Assembly: GCA_026929865.2 (NCBI GenBank)
Contig: CM049396.1
Coordinates: forward strand, 37,536,501-37,600,500
Direction of reading: 5' to 3'
Source: Hyperoplus lanceolatus
Taxonomy: Eukaryota; Chordata; Actinopteri; Uranoscopiformes; Ammodytidae
DNA length: 64,000 bases
Positions 1 to 10,469 of this stretch are shown here, in pieces. The number at the start of each line of letters is the position of its first letter. Position 1 is the stretch's first letter. Both the position numbers and the translations under genes were made by a program. The notes beneath the pieces were generated by a model. That model saw only the letters and a program-made list of their open reading frames with translations. It made no database searches and had not been told where the DNA came from.

Positions 1-234
1 AACTCTGCTTTCAGCGTAGACGTCATTATCTGTATCTGTTCAACCAACAAAATAATCTGCATCTGTATTCGGATATGAAGCTGGAAATGGCCGGGACTTA
101 TGTCTGATTTTGCAATTATTGTCCCTTCAGTGCATCAAACTGATTTAATATTGGCATATCATTAATTATGAGATACATTTCTACCTCATACTGTACTTTT
201 CATCCGTTTCTCTCTCTCATTATAAGTTATATGC

Positions 235-1490
235 ATACCCGTCGCTATGGGCGGGCCATAGGGGGCCGGGCCCGCCCCCAGAAATGCTTGGGGCACCGAT
301 CTCTCATAAAAAAATTCCTTTCATTTTTATTTTATACTATCATAGTAGCTAATTTTGTGTTGATAAATACTAATGTTGCATTCTTTATCATCAAAACATT
401 TAAAATATAAATAAACAATGGTGTGATTTTGTTTGATTGATGGGAGTCTATCTACACTGCAACAGCCTATCACGGCCTTACTGAAAAGAAAGTAAGGCTA
501 CGTAGGCCTACGTAATACGTCAATGCAGCCGCTCAACAGTTACTGTGCATTTTTGAAAGTGAAGCTGGATGAGTTTTCGCCGGCTTACTATTCCATTTCT
601 AGTTCATCATAATCGATATTCGGTAACGGTTGAAAAGCCCACCAACAGTCTCCTCTGCCAAATCGGATCGTCAAACTGTTGTCACTTTCCGAGCCGCATG
701 ACAGACTACAATCCGAAATTATGGACTTGTTCAGCGCGGTGACACTTCTGATTGCGTGAAGCCACAGTTTTGCACTGTGGAACTCTGCGCTCCTCCAGCC
801 ACGGCCATCGAGGCTGTGCCGGAGACCGAACCCGGTCCAAGCAAGAGAAGACGGACAATTTACAAGAACCTCCGCGGATTTGCAGTTGAGGAAACAGTTG
901 GTCCGTCAGAAAGTGACATAGACGAAAAGACTGAGTTCAAGAGGATTTTACAGTGTTATTGAAGCTGTGCAAGGAGAGATGGATGCGCGTTTTGGAGAGC
1001 GCAGTAGCGAGCTCATTGGCGCACAGGCTGCTTTGAACCCGGAGGCCGAAATATATGTTGATGAGGAGGTTGAGCTCGGAGAAACGCCGCCTCCCGCTGT
1101 ACTGATAGAAGGGACTGGAGAGAGCACAGCCCTGCCTCCACTCAAAGTAGGCTACCGCGTGTGTGTGTGTGTGTATCCCTCTGTTGACTGCTTTAAAATG
1201 CAATGTTTGAGATATGCGTCTGGTGTTAGGCTACATCTAATATGTTGAATAGTCAAGTGTTTTATGGATATTCATAACATTGCTTCTATGTAATGTATTC
1301 CTTTAAATTATGAATTATGAGGACTGATGTTATAGGCTACCGCTGGTGGTTAGTTTAACGTGATGATTACGTGCTGCGCGAATAGAGTATAGGACTATTA
1401 AAAATATACGTACTGTAGGCTAATAATAATTGTGCCCCCCTATGCATTTCATATGCCCCCCTTAAGACTGAGGTCTGGCGACGGGTCTGG
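235..1490 (+). mobile_element. Non-autonomous hAT-like DNA transposon
   Basis: The two ends are inverted: ACCCGTCGC near 237 and GCGACGGGT at 1478-1486. They are flanked by a near-matching 8-bp TSD, TTATATGC at 227-234 and TTATATGA at 1491-1498. An 8-bp TSD is the hAT signature. Both subterminal parts contain G/C-rich runs of the kind that makes GGGCCC or GCCCCCC. Length is about 1.26 kb, too short for a full transposase, so this is an internally deleted copy. The interior holds a frameshifted remnant of a transposase N-terminal region. Exact ends could shift by one or two bases because the terminal nucleotides of the two TIRs differ. Confidence 0.7.
756..1150 (+). pseudogene. Broken hAT (ZMYM1-like) transposase N-terminal fragment
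   Basis: The frame from 756 carries a basic stretch (GPSKRRRT) followed by an acidic segment and stops at 960. A second frame continues the similarity with FYSVIEAVQGEMDARF and an acidic tail, ending in a TG-rich low-complexity stretch near 1155. The pattern of a spacer followed by a conserved 'E-M-x-x-R-F' region resembles the middle of the TTF-type or ZMYM1-like hAT transposases common in fish. A single-base indel near 940-946 separates the two frames. The catalytic RNase-H-like domain and hAT dimerisation domain are absent. Family assignment is from memory of the motif pattern, not from a search. Confidence 0.5.
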
Positions 1491-1498
1491 TTATATGA

Positions 1499-2757
1499 AC
1501 TGTCTGAGCCCCACTAGCCCTTTGACTGGGGGATATAATGAACATTCAGAATCTGAAAAAGAACAGTATTACATCACAGTAATTTAATTTGTCTGTTTTA
1601 TTAAATTTTTTAACTCGACAAAGTTTTATGATTTATCGATCCAAGATCTAATCGATCTATTTTGCCCAATTTATTTCCCTCTACTCTCTCACTCACTCTG
1701 TCGCTCTATCTCTCCCTTTTTTTCTAACTTGGTTCAATGAATAATTACTTTGGATCAGGAAACAGCGTTTAGTGCTCTACAAGTGTTCAACGCACAAAGA
1801 TTATACTTTTTTCAGCATATCTCTTAGTTATAAACAGATTGTATGAACTAAACAGGCGAAGCGTCACATATCGAATATTTAAAGATCGATTTTGTCTATT
1901 TAATAGCATCATACAGCCCGCTGCCCGCTACTAGAGAGACGTGGTCCATGTTCAGAGGTCTGAAATAAATGAAAGGCAGGAAGGGCTGACGGTGACACGG
2001 GCTGCAGAAAATTCCAGCGGAATGGAGAGAGACCGCGGGTAACGGAGCCATGCATAAATGCAGCCGGTCTTTCTCCTCTCCGCCGCGGCAGCGGAGATGA
2101 ACAGCTGATCGGTGCCAGTATAGTTAAGGCAGCACGCGCTGCGTCAATTTAGCGCTTAATAAATAAATATTTTTCCCCTGAATATAACGAGACTATCGAT
2201 CGATCTCATTATCCGTGCTTTTCCGAATAGCTTACACATGTTCGGATTCGGGCTCATCCCTAGTACGCGTGCAACCGAACATTGTCTGGAGATTTGGTGC
2301 TGCTGTCCCGGTTGTTGATATCGGAGGTGGAGCATGGAGGGGTGGAGGCACGGCACGGCGAGTAGAACAGAACAGGGAAATACCTGGCGTTTGTTGACAG
2401 CTTGATTTTGAGGCTTTGTGTTTCGCGCTGTGCATGTACAACGTGCCTCGTATAAATTGCCGGGTACCGGTTTCAGCCAGGCAGAAACATCCTTGTTGGA
2501 TAGCCAAATTGTGTTGAATTTACACTTTCCCATGATGCGGGCCGACTGCTACTCATGCTGCTACTGCTACCTGAGCGACGTGCGTCTGCTCTGAGTCACG
2601 GCCGCAAACAAATGTTTTGTTGGTTCCGCTCCTTTCTTTATATGTCCATGTTCCGCTCTCGTGATTGCGCGACATTAAACTATTCGGCAATTTATTAAAA
2701 AAATAAAAAATGTTACGCATTACTTTTAGATTTGAGACCAATTACAGTCATACAATC
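1499..2757. other. No recognisable gene
   Basis: Mixed-composition sequence. It has short pyrimidine-rich stretches (about 1677-1720) and a moderately GC-rich part (about 1980-2500) with several overlapping short ORFs on both strands. None of these shows a domain I recognise. An old, unclassified repeat is possible. Confidence 0.4.
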
Positions 2758-2882
2758 CTACTTACCATGTGTTAACATGTTTTAAGACCTTTGAAAGATG
2801 GATTTAAGACTTTTTAATGCTATGTAAGGCCTTATTTTTAGATTTATGAATTTAAGACTTTTTAAGGATCCGCGGGAACCCT
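2758..2882. repeat. Fragment of a dispersed fish repeat ending in GGATCCGCGGGAACCCT
   Basis: Repeated short words (TTTAAGACTTTTTAA, AAGGCCTTATTTTTAG) followed by GGATCCGCGGGAACCCT are typical of one end of a common teleost repeat. Only one end is present. It abuts the 5' truncated LINE that starts just downstream. I cannot assign it to a superfamily from one end. Confidence 0.45.
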
Positions 2883-3480
2883 CTAATTTATTCAGAATAG
2901 ACAGGTCCACACGGGGTGGGGGAGTGGCTGTTTACGTTAAATCACATTATTCTGTAACATTATTACATGCTGTCTCTGTTCGTAGCTGCTTTGAATTTAT
3001 TGCTTTGGAATTGTCTTTATCACCCAATGATTGTTGTAATTGGTGTGTACAGGCCCCCTTCAGCGGTAACTAGCTCCTTGAGTGAGCTAGCACATTTAAT
3101 CTCTCCATATGTAAATAGAGAGGTCATTGTGATGGGTGATTTTAACATTGACTGGCTTTCTGGTGCCTCTGAACCGTTCAAAGAAATCTGTAGCAACCTA
3201 AATCTTACACAAATAATAACTGAGCCCACTAGACCTAATCTAAAAATCCCAGCTAAATCAACGTTGATTGATTTAATATTATCAAACCAAATCAATAAAA
3301 TAGTTTCTGCTGGTGTCTTTGACCTTGGGATCAGTGATCACTGCCCGCTGGTCTGTATCAGAAGTACTCATCTAAAAAAATCTAAACCTAAAATAATTTT
3401 TAAGAGTAATTTTAAAGGTTTTAACCAGCAAGCCTTTTTAAATGAACTCAATCACAGTGACATTCATCTCACAACTGAAA
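2883..3480 (+). pseudogene. LINE endonuclease (APE-type) domain, broken
   Basis: The domain nicks the target DNA to prime reverse transcription. The first frame (from about 2879) carries RSTRGGGVAVYVK, and a frameshift near 3000 moves the reading into the next frame. That frame contains GVYRPPS (near 3044), MGDFNIDWL (near 3132) with the metal-binding D/N pair, and ISDHCPLV (near 3330) with the catalytic SDH motif. All are standard landmarks of APE endonucleases in CR1/L2-type LINEs. The protein N-terminus is missing. The frame ends where the Tc1 element is inserted at 3483. Confidence 0.8.
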
Positions 3481-3482
3481 TA

Positions 3483-4537
3483 CAGTGGCTTGCAAAAGTA
3501 TTCATACCCCTTGAAATGTTCTACATTTTGTCACGTTACAACCACATACGTACATTTATTTTATTGGGATTGTATGTGATACACCAACACAAAGTGGTGC
3601 ATCATTGTGAAGTGGAATGAAAATGAAAGGTGCTTTTAAATTTGTTTTATAAATAAAAAACTGAAAAGTGTGGCGTGCAAAAGTATTCAGCCCCCTGAGT
3701 CAATGCTTTGTAGAACCACCTATCGCTGCAATTACAGCTGCAAATCTATTGGGGTATTTCTCTACCAGCTTTGCACATTTACAGACTGATATTTATTGCC
3801 CATTCTTCTTTGCAAAATAGCTCAAACTACAGATTCAGCATCAGATTGGATGGAGAGCGTCTGTAAACAGCAGTAAGGGAAGGTGAACCTACACCCAGTC
3901 TCAAGTCTTTTGATGAACAATACTTTTTTTCAGCAGGTACATGGAAGCTGGTTAGAGTTGATGGGAAGATAGATGGAGCCAAATACAGGGCAGAAAACCT
4001 GTTAGAGTCTGCAAAAGACTTGAGACTGGGCGGAGGTTCACCTTCCAGAAGGAAAACTACCCTAAACATACAACCAGATCTACTATGAAATGGTTTAAAT
4101 GAAAGCATAGTCATGTGTTAGAATTGCCCTGTCAAAGTCCAGACCTAAAAACAATTGAGAATATTGAGAAAGACTTAAATTGCTGTTGACAGACGCTCTC
4201 CATCCAATCTGATGCTGAATCTGAACCTTGAGCTATTTTGCAAAGAAGAATGGACAAAATATATCAGTCTGTAGATGTGCAAAGCTGGTAGAAATACGAT
4301 AGGTGGTTCTACAAAGCATTGACTCAGGGGGCTGAATACCTTTGCACGCCACACTTTTCAGTTTTTTATTTATAAAAAATAAATAAAACCACTTTTCATT
4401 TTCATTCCACTTCACAATGTTGCACCACTTTGTGTTGGTCTATCACATACAATCCCAATACAATAAATGTACGTAGGTGGTTGTAACGTGACAATGTGAA
4501 AAATGTCAAGGGGTATGAATACTTTTGCAAGCCACTG
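3483..4537 (+). mobile_element. Tc1/mariner element inserted in the LINE
   Basis: The element starts CAGTGGCTTGCAAAAGTATT and ends with its inverted complement. The inverted repeats are about 220 bp long, and TA dinucleotides flank both ends (3481-3482 and 4538-4539). That is the Tc1/mariner TSD. The plus strand between about 4020 and 4330 is the decayed C-terminal part of a transposase: GGGSPSRRKTTLN stands where families carry the D-N-D-P-K-H region, and RRSPSNLMLNLNLELFCKEE follows. Stops and frameshifts are frequent, and the N-terminal domain is gone. The copy is about 1.05 kb, against roughly 1.6 kb for an intact one. Confidence 0.9.
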
Positions 4538-4539
4538 TA

Positions 4540-5000
4540 GCTGATGTTGAATTAGCCTTGGATTTTTTCACCAATACTTTCACCTCAATTTTGAACCCCA
4601 CACAAAGCACAGGGTAAAAAAATTTATCATACCCGTGGTTTACAAATGAGCTGTCTGACTTATTTACAGAGATAAATAAAGCCTGGTCTCTAGCCAGACG
4701 CTCTGGAGAAGATTTTAAATTGGACAGTTTTTAGGCAAATCAGGAATAGGTGCACGACCATGGTTAGGAAACCTAAATCTGAGCATTATCTTGAATTAAT
4801 TTCAACTGCTATTCTAACCCTGCACTATTTTGGAAGGTTGTGAACAACAATAAAAACAATGCTAGCTCAGTTCCAACTCAGATTAAAATAAATGATCAAA
4901 CTCTAAATGATCAAAAAGAGATTGGTGTAGCTTTTAATAAACATTTTGTAGCTGCTGGTCAACTCTTCCAAAATGGAGGAGGTACGCCTTTTGCAACCAG
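4540..5000 (+). pseudogene. LINE linker between endonuclease and RT, decayed
   Basis: This continues the LINE after the Tc1 insertion. Fragments such as YPWFTNELSDLFTEINKAW lie near 4630-4690. After frameshifts, a frame from 4840 (MNNNKNNASSVPTQIKIND) matches the usual region just before the RT domain, where LINE proteins have a short 'working on I..N...' linker. It ends where the pogo-like element begins. It is assigned mainly by position between two recognisable LINE segments. Confidence 0.6.
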
Positions 5001-5002
5001 TA

Positions 5003-5948
5003 GGGGAGAACGGGGTAATTTGTCACATGGGTTGGATGTCACATTCGTTATATCTCGCCACCAGAGCGCGCTAGCTCTGAAATGTTGATATAAAAAAGGT
5101 CCAGAATTGGGATCAGAGGTCACATACATAGACTTCCTTGGAGTTAGACTGCTGCATTTCAGGTGAGAGGATGTTTTGTGTTTTTCATGTCAAATTCAAA
5201 ATATTTTGCTTCTCAGTATTTTTCTTCTAGGCTTTTACACAATGGGTTTATAACAAAACACTTGTTACCCTCAGAAAGTGTGAAGGGTAAACTATAGTTT
5301 AGATTGTGGTTAGCAAGCTAATTAGTTGTCAGATGGTTGTTGGCCTTGATGCTAGCAAGAAATTCAAGTTGGGGTTGGTCGTCAAATTTTTTGGGGGGTT
5401 GGTTGTCACATGTTATCTCAAGGCTGCAACCAGAAAAGGAACCCAATAACGAAAGAAATTGTCAAGCTGTATCCTCACTGACACCCCAGAGAAGGAAAGA
5501 ATAGAGCAGGAAAAGGCAGCTAGCAAGCAAAAGAAAAAAGGGCAACAAAATCAAAACAACCCAGTGCATCCCAAACTAGACCAGCTGCCAAGGCTACAGA
5601 ACGTTATGTAGGCCTATTTGTCAACTTGACAATGCAATTAAACATTCAAATTTGGTTCTGCCTCCTTGCCTTCTTTTTAAGATTTTTCCCATTAAGATAA
5701 CATTGTGACAAACAACCCCATAGTGTGTGACAACCGACCCCTTGATGGGGTTGGTTGTCACAATGTGTCAGAGTGTCTTTGATGGTAAATTACTTCTTCA
5801 TTACAATAAGTTGGAAAAAAAGAGAGACACACATTTCTAACCAACACCTTAAGCTTCAATTTAATGTAGGAATGGCTATTGACAGATGTTTTGGTGATGA
5901 GCAATTCTCACTAGAGTAAAAAGTGTGCCTACTTACCCCGTTCTCCCC
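5003..5948 (+). mobile_element. Pogo-like (Tc1/mariner superfamily) deletion derivative
   Basis: The ends are inverted: GGGGAGAACGGGGTAA at 5003 and its complement ending at 5948. TA dinucleotides flank the element (5001-5002 and 5949-5950). Next to the left TIR comes TTTGTCACATGGGTTGG, and the interior has several more 'GGTTGGTTGTCACA' words. A short frame at 5471-5611 resembles the C-terminal tail of pogo/Tigger-type transposases. The LINE reading resumes directly after the right TA. A second end of the same family lies at 57506-57580. Confidence 0.7.
5471..5611 (+). pseudogene. C-terminal tail of a pogo-type transposase
   Basis: The 46-codon frame starts ILTDTPEKERIEQEKAA and continues with a lysine/glutamine-rich basic tail, ending at a TAG. 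'LTDTP-x-K' followed by a charged helix is the usual junction just after the DDE domain of pogo-like transposases in fish and insects. No DDE residues remain upstream, so only the tail of the gene survives in this deletion derivative. The assignment rests on a short motif. Confidence 0.5.
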
Positions 5949-5950
5949 TA

Positions 5951-6403
5951 CCATACCGCCTATCACTCTATCTCCTCTTTTCACCCTTGATCCTGTTCCA
6001 ACTAGTGTTGTTGTAGATGAGCTCCTTGCCATTAACCAATGGAAGTACATGGGAGAGGACAATCTGGACCTGTTTTCAATCAATCTCTCTACACATATCA
6101 TATCAAAATAAATTACCCATATGTTTAATATTTCAATCTCCTCTGGTATAGTTCCCAAAGTTTGGAAAAAAACTCACGTCATTCCTTTGCACAAAGGTGG
6201 TGACAAAAATGACCTAAATAACTACAGACCAATATCAAAACTCCCATGCCTGGCAACATTTTTAGAATCACTTATTAATAAACAGTTAAAAACATTTCTA
6301 GCCAGTGCTTCCATTTTGAGCCCTTTCCATTCCGGTTTTAGGGCAGGCCACACTACGGTTTCTGCTGTCACCTTTGTTTTAAACAACATTGTTACATCAT
6401 TAC
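5951..6403 (+). pseudogene. LINE reverse transcriptase, N-terminal part
   Basis: Reading continues from a linker into ISSGIVPKVWKKTHVIPLHK, then NNYRPISKLPCLATFLESL (RT motif 1, near 6215) and SPFHSGFRAGHTTVSAV (near 6320). These are the fingers motifs of CR1/L2-type RTs. A stop lies in the linker near 6108, so this copy cannot give a full protein. The frame is cut by the LTR-like insertion at about 6404 and resumes downstream at about 7086 with the next RT motif. Confidence 0.85.
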
Positions 6404-7073
6404 TGTCATGACTCACAGCTCGGCAGTCTCTCCTTCTCCTCTGTATGTTTTCCCTTTTCTGTCTCTCCTTCTTGTTATTCCATGTGTCTGCCTCCCTGTT
6501 GGCATATGGGCGTGGCGGCACTCCGGGGCAGACTGCTCCAGGTCTAGATCTTTGGCTTATCAGACCTCTCTACTTAAGCCTGTGGACTCCAGTCATTCAG
6601 CGCCAGAGTATACTACTTACCTGGGGCCGTATTCACAAAACATTTGAAGGCTAATAGTAGGTCCTAACGTGCTGATTTAGGAGTAACTCTCAAAAATAAG
6701 GGGCGTTTCACTCCTAATTTTAGGACTAACGTTTTAAGATAAAAGTAATTCACAAAGCATTTTTTAAAATGTTTTGTGAATACGGCCCCAGAGCGGTAAA
6801 TTACCCGAGATCAGGATTATCTATGTTTGTTGTTTTCTTTCTAGTCTCAGTTGGAGTTAGTTTTAACTCTGCTCCTCTTTTCTTCCGTGCCAGCGCTGTT
6901 CACCTTTCCTGCTCACCTGCCTGCGGGTTCCGGATATCCACCTGCCTCTGCTCGCCACGCCATTCAGCCGTCCTGTGTCCTGCCAGCCTGCCTGAAATAA
7001 ACATTGTTCTAAACTGACTACCTGTGTTTATGTCTGCATTTGGGTCATCCCGGACTATCATAAGAATTAGACA
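6404..7073 (+). mobile_element. LTR-like insertion (possible solo LTR) in the LINE
   Basis: It interrupts the RT frame cleanly. It starts TGTCATGACTC and ends TTAGACA (a TG...CA pattern), with TTAC on the left and TTAA on the right as an imperfect 4-bp TSD. Inside are a TTAAGCCTGTGG-type promoter-like stretch near 6570 and an AATAAA signal near 6996 followed by CTGACTACCTGTGT. Size without the nested MITE is about 0.5 kb, which suits a solo LTR. The internal TATA-like and poly(A)-like order (promoter first, then AATAAA) supports plus orientation. A non-autonomous DNA element cannot be ruled out. Confidence 0.5.
6623..6789. mobile_element. 167-bp Harbinger-like MITE nested in the LTR-like insertion
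   Basis: It has perfect inverted ends, GGGGCCGTATTCACAAAACA at 6623 and its complement ending at 6789. The same end, and the adjoining sequence (AGGAGTAACTCTCAAAAATAAG), bounds the 3.7-kb element A at 15356-19025. It therefore looks like a short deletion derivative of that family. Confidence 0.85.
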
Positions 7074-7085
7074 TTAAAAAGCACT

Positions 7086-8145
7086 GTGCAGCACTTTGTT
7101 GATCTGTCAAAAGCCTTTGACACTGTTGACCACCATTTACTCTTACAAAGGCTGCATGACATTGGTTTTGATAATTCTGCATGTAGCTGGTTTAGAAACT
7201 GTCACTTACTACCAATCAGAGTTTTTAACTGTTACAAATGCTGTCCCACAGGTCTCAATTTTGGGTCCAGTTCTTTTTCACAATCTATATCGATAACATT
7301 GTTTAATCATTACAAAACCGTATACGCTGACGACACAGTATTATATTGTATTTCTGATTCAGTGCATCAATCTATTCTGAACCTTCAGAGCTCTTTTAAC
7401 ACCCTGCAGGACTGTCTTGTGGACTTCAGGCTTGTTCTAAATACAGACAAAACCAAATATTTGTGTTTCTCCAGAGCAAAAGCCAAAAACTTCAATGATC
7501 TCAATATTTTCACAATTTCTGATTGAAAGAGTCGCTGAATATAAATATCTTGGCATCTGGATAGATGATACACTCACTTTTAATTTTCACATCAAAAATC
7601 TTGCATGTCGTCTCCGACAAAATTGGCTATTTTTATAGAAACAAAACCAGCTTTCCTTTTTTCTGTAGGAAAAGGATTATCGAGGCAGTTTTTATGTCTG
7701 TCCTGGATTATGGTGATGTGATTTATCGGAATGCATCTCATTCATGTCTTAACTCCTGGACTCTGTTTTTCACTCTGCTTTAAGGTTCATCACAGGAGAT
7801 GCTTATGACACACAACATTGTGATTTGTATAGAAATGTTGGGTGGTCATCTCTTAATAAAAGACGTGACGCACATTGGCATGTTTGTATTTATAAAGCCC
7901 TGACCGGGAAGCTCCCCCATTATTTGACTACCATGATGCAAATTTCAGATGGGCCTCATCAGACCCGCTCCACTGACTTGATCATGTTATATGTTCCTTA
8001 CCCCAGGTCTGAGCTTGGTAAAATAGCTTTTAGCTTTAGTGCCCCTGACTCCTGGAACAATTTACAACTTAAAATTAAAATAAATACATTAATATCTTTT
8101 AACAAGTTTAGACATTATTTTGAATCTACCCCACATAAACTGTAA
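7086..8145 (+). pseudogene. LINE reverse transcriptase palm to C-terminus, broken
   Basis: It starts in the segment resuming after the LTR-like insertion with FVDLSKAFDTVDHHLLLQRL (RT motif with the first catalytic Asp). The active-site YADDTVLYC is near 7322, then LVLNTDKTKYLCFSRA. After a stop near 7524 other frames carry YKYLGIWIDDTLTF, VLDYGDVIYRNAS and, from 7825, NVGWSSLNKRRDAHWHV, GKLPHYLTT and SELGKIAFSFSAPDSWNN. The last motifs are the conserved C-terminal region of CR1/L2-type LINE proteins, and the stop at 8145 is the natural end. At least four frameshifts or stops are present, including loss of the normal GVPQGS motif reading near 7240. Confidence 0.85.
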
Positions 8146-8318
8146 CTGTTGCTAAGCAATGTTCTCCAATTTTGGAATGTTTTATTTTTTTTTCTCCTTG
8201 TAAACGGTTGTGCATTTGTATTGCATATTTGTAATACTCAACGTCATTGTAAAAGAGGGTCACCCCTCAATTGATCTTTCGAGGTTAAATAAAGGAAAAT
8301 GAAAATGAATGAATGAAT

Positions 8319-8900
8319 CTTTGGTCTCAATTGGGCTTTAGTTCAGTATATCGTGGTTGAAATGTAAATTTAAAAAAAATTGCTAGAATTGGCACACACA
8401 ATTGAACTACAACTACCTCCTTGGCTACGATTTCTAAAGAATTCCCCAAAAAATGTAAAACAATTACAAGAAATCATTTAAATGATTTTAAACAGATTGT
8501 GTTGGCTTGAAAAATTAACCCTTTGGATTAAATCCTAGCCCAAATTATGGAGAAACGCAGTTGTCAAATTCTGAACATTTCAAATGTTGCTTGAGCTCTT
8601 TTCGGTAACAATTTACAATAAGGTACACAACAAGTTACCGTCTTTTCTTTACTAAAACTGTAAAGCCTGGGACTGCGCATCTGCTTGTGCCTTTTTTTTC
8701 CGGTGACTGTTAACACACTACAGCAGCCACACATTTAACCTTCGACACACTGCAGCGACGCTCCACTTTAACTGATAGAGAAATACTGTGTTGACAGTCA
8801 TATTGACTTCATACTGTCTCTGCAGTTTCACCATCTCCTGTGGAGAAAAAAATAAAAAATAAAAGTCAATGAGGCACATGGATTGCTGTCGAAACTCAAT
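8319..8900. other. No recognisable gene
   Basis: AT-rich sequence after the LINE tail. I see nothing beyond short chance ORFs. Confidence 0.4.
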
Positions 8901-8904
8901 ATTA

Positions 8905-9150
8905 ATCATATGATTCATAAAAATTCAATAAATAATTCAAATCACCTCCAATAATCACCATTCCTTTTCCTTGAGTTAGTATTAAATCAATAATTTCATT
9001 CATAAATGCAGTTCTCATCTGGTGGGTAACACATATTTATAAGAGTTATTTCAATGTTTTCTATCTTGCCCATCACCAAAACAAATCTTCCTTCTTTATC
9101 CACTATGCTTTTTATCTTGTGAAATGGCTGCTGCTACACTTCTCTTTGAT
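8905..9150 (-). pseudogene. L1-type LINE endonuclease fragment
   Basis: On the minus strand, reading from about 9150 down, the order is a short AISQDKKHS stretch, DKEGRFVLVMGKIE, then ITLINMCYPPDEN. After a frameshift come NEIIDLILTQGKG and MVIIGGDLN. The pattern 'DKEGR-x-V-V...L-x-N-x-Y-P-P...GGD-x-N' is the central part of L1-clade APE endonucleases. It is on the same strand as the L1-type ORF1 remnant at 10470-11350 and downstream of it, so both could come from one element. The missing N-terminus and everything after GGDLN show heavy decay. Confidence 0.65.
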
Positions 9151-10242
9151 GATGTATATGAGGAGGAAAATATTTGTGCAAACAATAAAAGCATGCTTTA
9201 CAATCATGAACATAAAGTCATAAAGCAACAGTGTATTTGTCTCCCTGATATGCCACGTTAAGGCCAAGGTAGCAAGATGCTCTCTTTTTCCATGTGAATC
9301 TCATTACATGGACTGTCTGTGTTCAATTTATGAACACCTGATTTTGAGAGTATAAAGAAAAGAGAAAATAAACAATGAAAAGAGAAAACTCCTTCTTCCT
9401 CTTTCCTGTATCCTTCCTGTGTCTTTTTAAGCTAGAATTGCTCCACTGTGATCCCGATCAAATAAAAAAAGCAAAACACAAAGACATCCGCAGGGATTAT
9501 CGATATGGCTATAGGCACCGTTGCCAGCCCCCCCCCCCCCCCCCTTTCTTCCCCAGTTCCCCCATTTACCCATTCTAAACTAAGTAAGACTGTTGTTGAG
9601 GACCAGTGGACTGTAGAGGACTGTATAGGTGGTGTTGGTTAGAACACCATAAGACACATGAAGCAGTGGTCCAGTTTAGTGACTTTAATTAGGCCTATCT
9701 TCTGTTGGCATTACATTGGCATATGGTGTGTTGGCGTGTATGTGTGTGTGTGTGTGTGGGGGGGGGGGGGGGTGTGGTCTAAAAGAAAGATACAGAAAAT
9801 ACTGATTAGTAATAATGTCACAGTATTAACTTAAGAACACACCACTATACACAATAGAAAGCCACAGTGTACAGGTTAAGCTACACAGTCACTGCATTAA
9901 TAACATAAATGAACAGGCTGCTATAAAGTGGATAATATCTCTAATACGGTCAAATGCACTGCCCACATAATATCAGCACTAGCTTAAAGACGAGTGAAAC
10001 TCAACTGACGCACGGCACACTATTACACAGGTCGAATAACTGTCAGCTGTTAACATGCGAGCACACAGCTTTAACAATAAACATGATCTAAATAAACTAA
10101 CATCAGTGTCATCTCTAGACTACTTACTTTCTCTCAGCGACGCACACGGGCCACCACACATAAAACACAGCCGAACTTTGGCGAGCCACACGTGAACTGA
10201 CAAACGGCCCGGAACTTCACATAAACGGAGCGCGAGTCCAAA
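9151..10242. other. Spacer with homopolymer and TG tracts
   Basis: It contains a run of C at about 9529-9545 and a TG repeat followed by a run of G at about 9737-9772. No coding signal is seen. It lies between two pieces of a probable L1 and may hold a later insertion or part of that element. Confidence 0.4.
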
Positions 10243-10259
10243 CGGTTGCTTAGCAACCG
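10243..10259. promoter_or_regulatory. Perfect 17-bp palindrome resembling an RFX X-box
   Basis: CGGTTGCTTAGCAACCG is a perfect palindrome (8-bp arms around one base). It fits the published X-box pattern GTNRCC/T-N0-3-RGYAAC bound by RFX factors. No nearby gene is recognisable, so a function is speculative. Confidence 0.3.
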
Positions 10260-10469
10260 GGAGGCTGCATGCAGACAGGCTGCGCTGCACGTGATCAGCA
10301 GAGCCTTTTGTACAAAGACAATTATCCATATAAGTTTAATTTCGTTTGGATTTAATGTGTCACTCAAGTGCAGTTTTTTGTCAATGTCCTGCAGTGAACT
10401 CAGCCATGGGTCTGCTCCTGCTCATCCTCTGTTTCTCTTCGTCCGTCATCTGTTTGGGTTACCCTAACT

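Larger units (their letters stand above)
2883..8318 (+). mobile_element. CR1/L2/Rex1-type LINE, 5' truncated and split by three insertions
   Basis: Four separated segments (2883-3480, 4540-5000, 5951-6403 and about 7074-8318) read in order as one non-LTR retrotransposon: endonuclease, linker, fingers/palm of reverse transcriptase (RT), then palm through C-terminus. The 3' end is a short microsatellite tail (AATG/GAAT repeats near 8298-8318), as in CR1/L2 elements, rather than poly(A). The three gaps hold a Tc1 element, a pogo-like element and an LTR-like insertion. Stops and frameshifts in every segment show that the LINE is dead. I place it in the Jockey-superfamily group from the RT motifs. 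The exact clade (Rex1, CR1 or L2) needs a tree. Confidence 0.85.

Noticed and set aside
3827..4114. 95-codon minus-strand ORF in the Tc1 element.
   Set aside because: Antisense to the decayed transposase C-terminus and TIR; no transposase motif on that strand.
6769..7017. 82-codon plus-strand ORF across the MITE border.
   Set aside because: It starts inside the MITE terminal repeat and runs into the LTR-like insertion; no domain.
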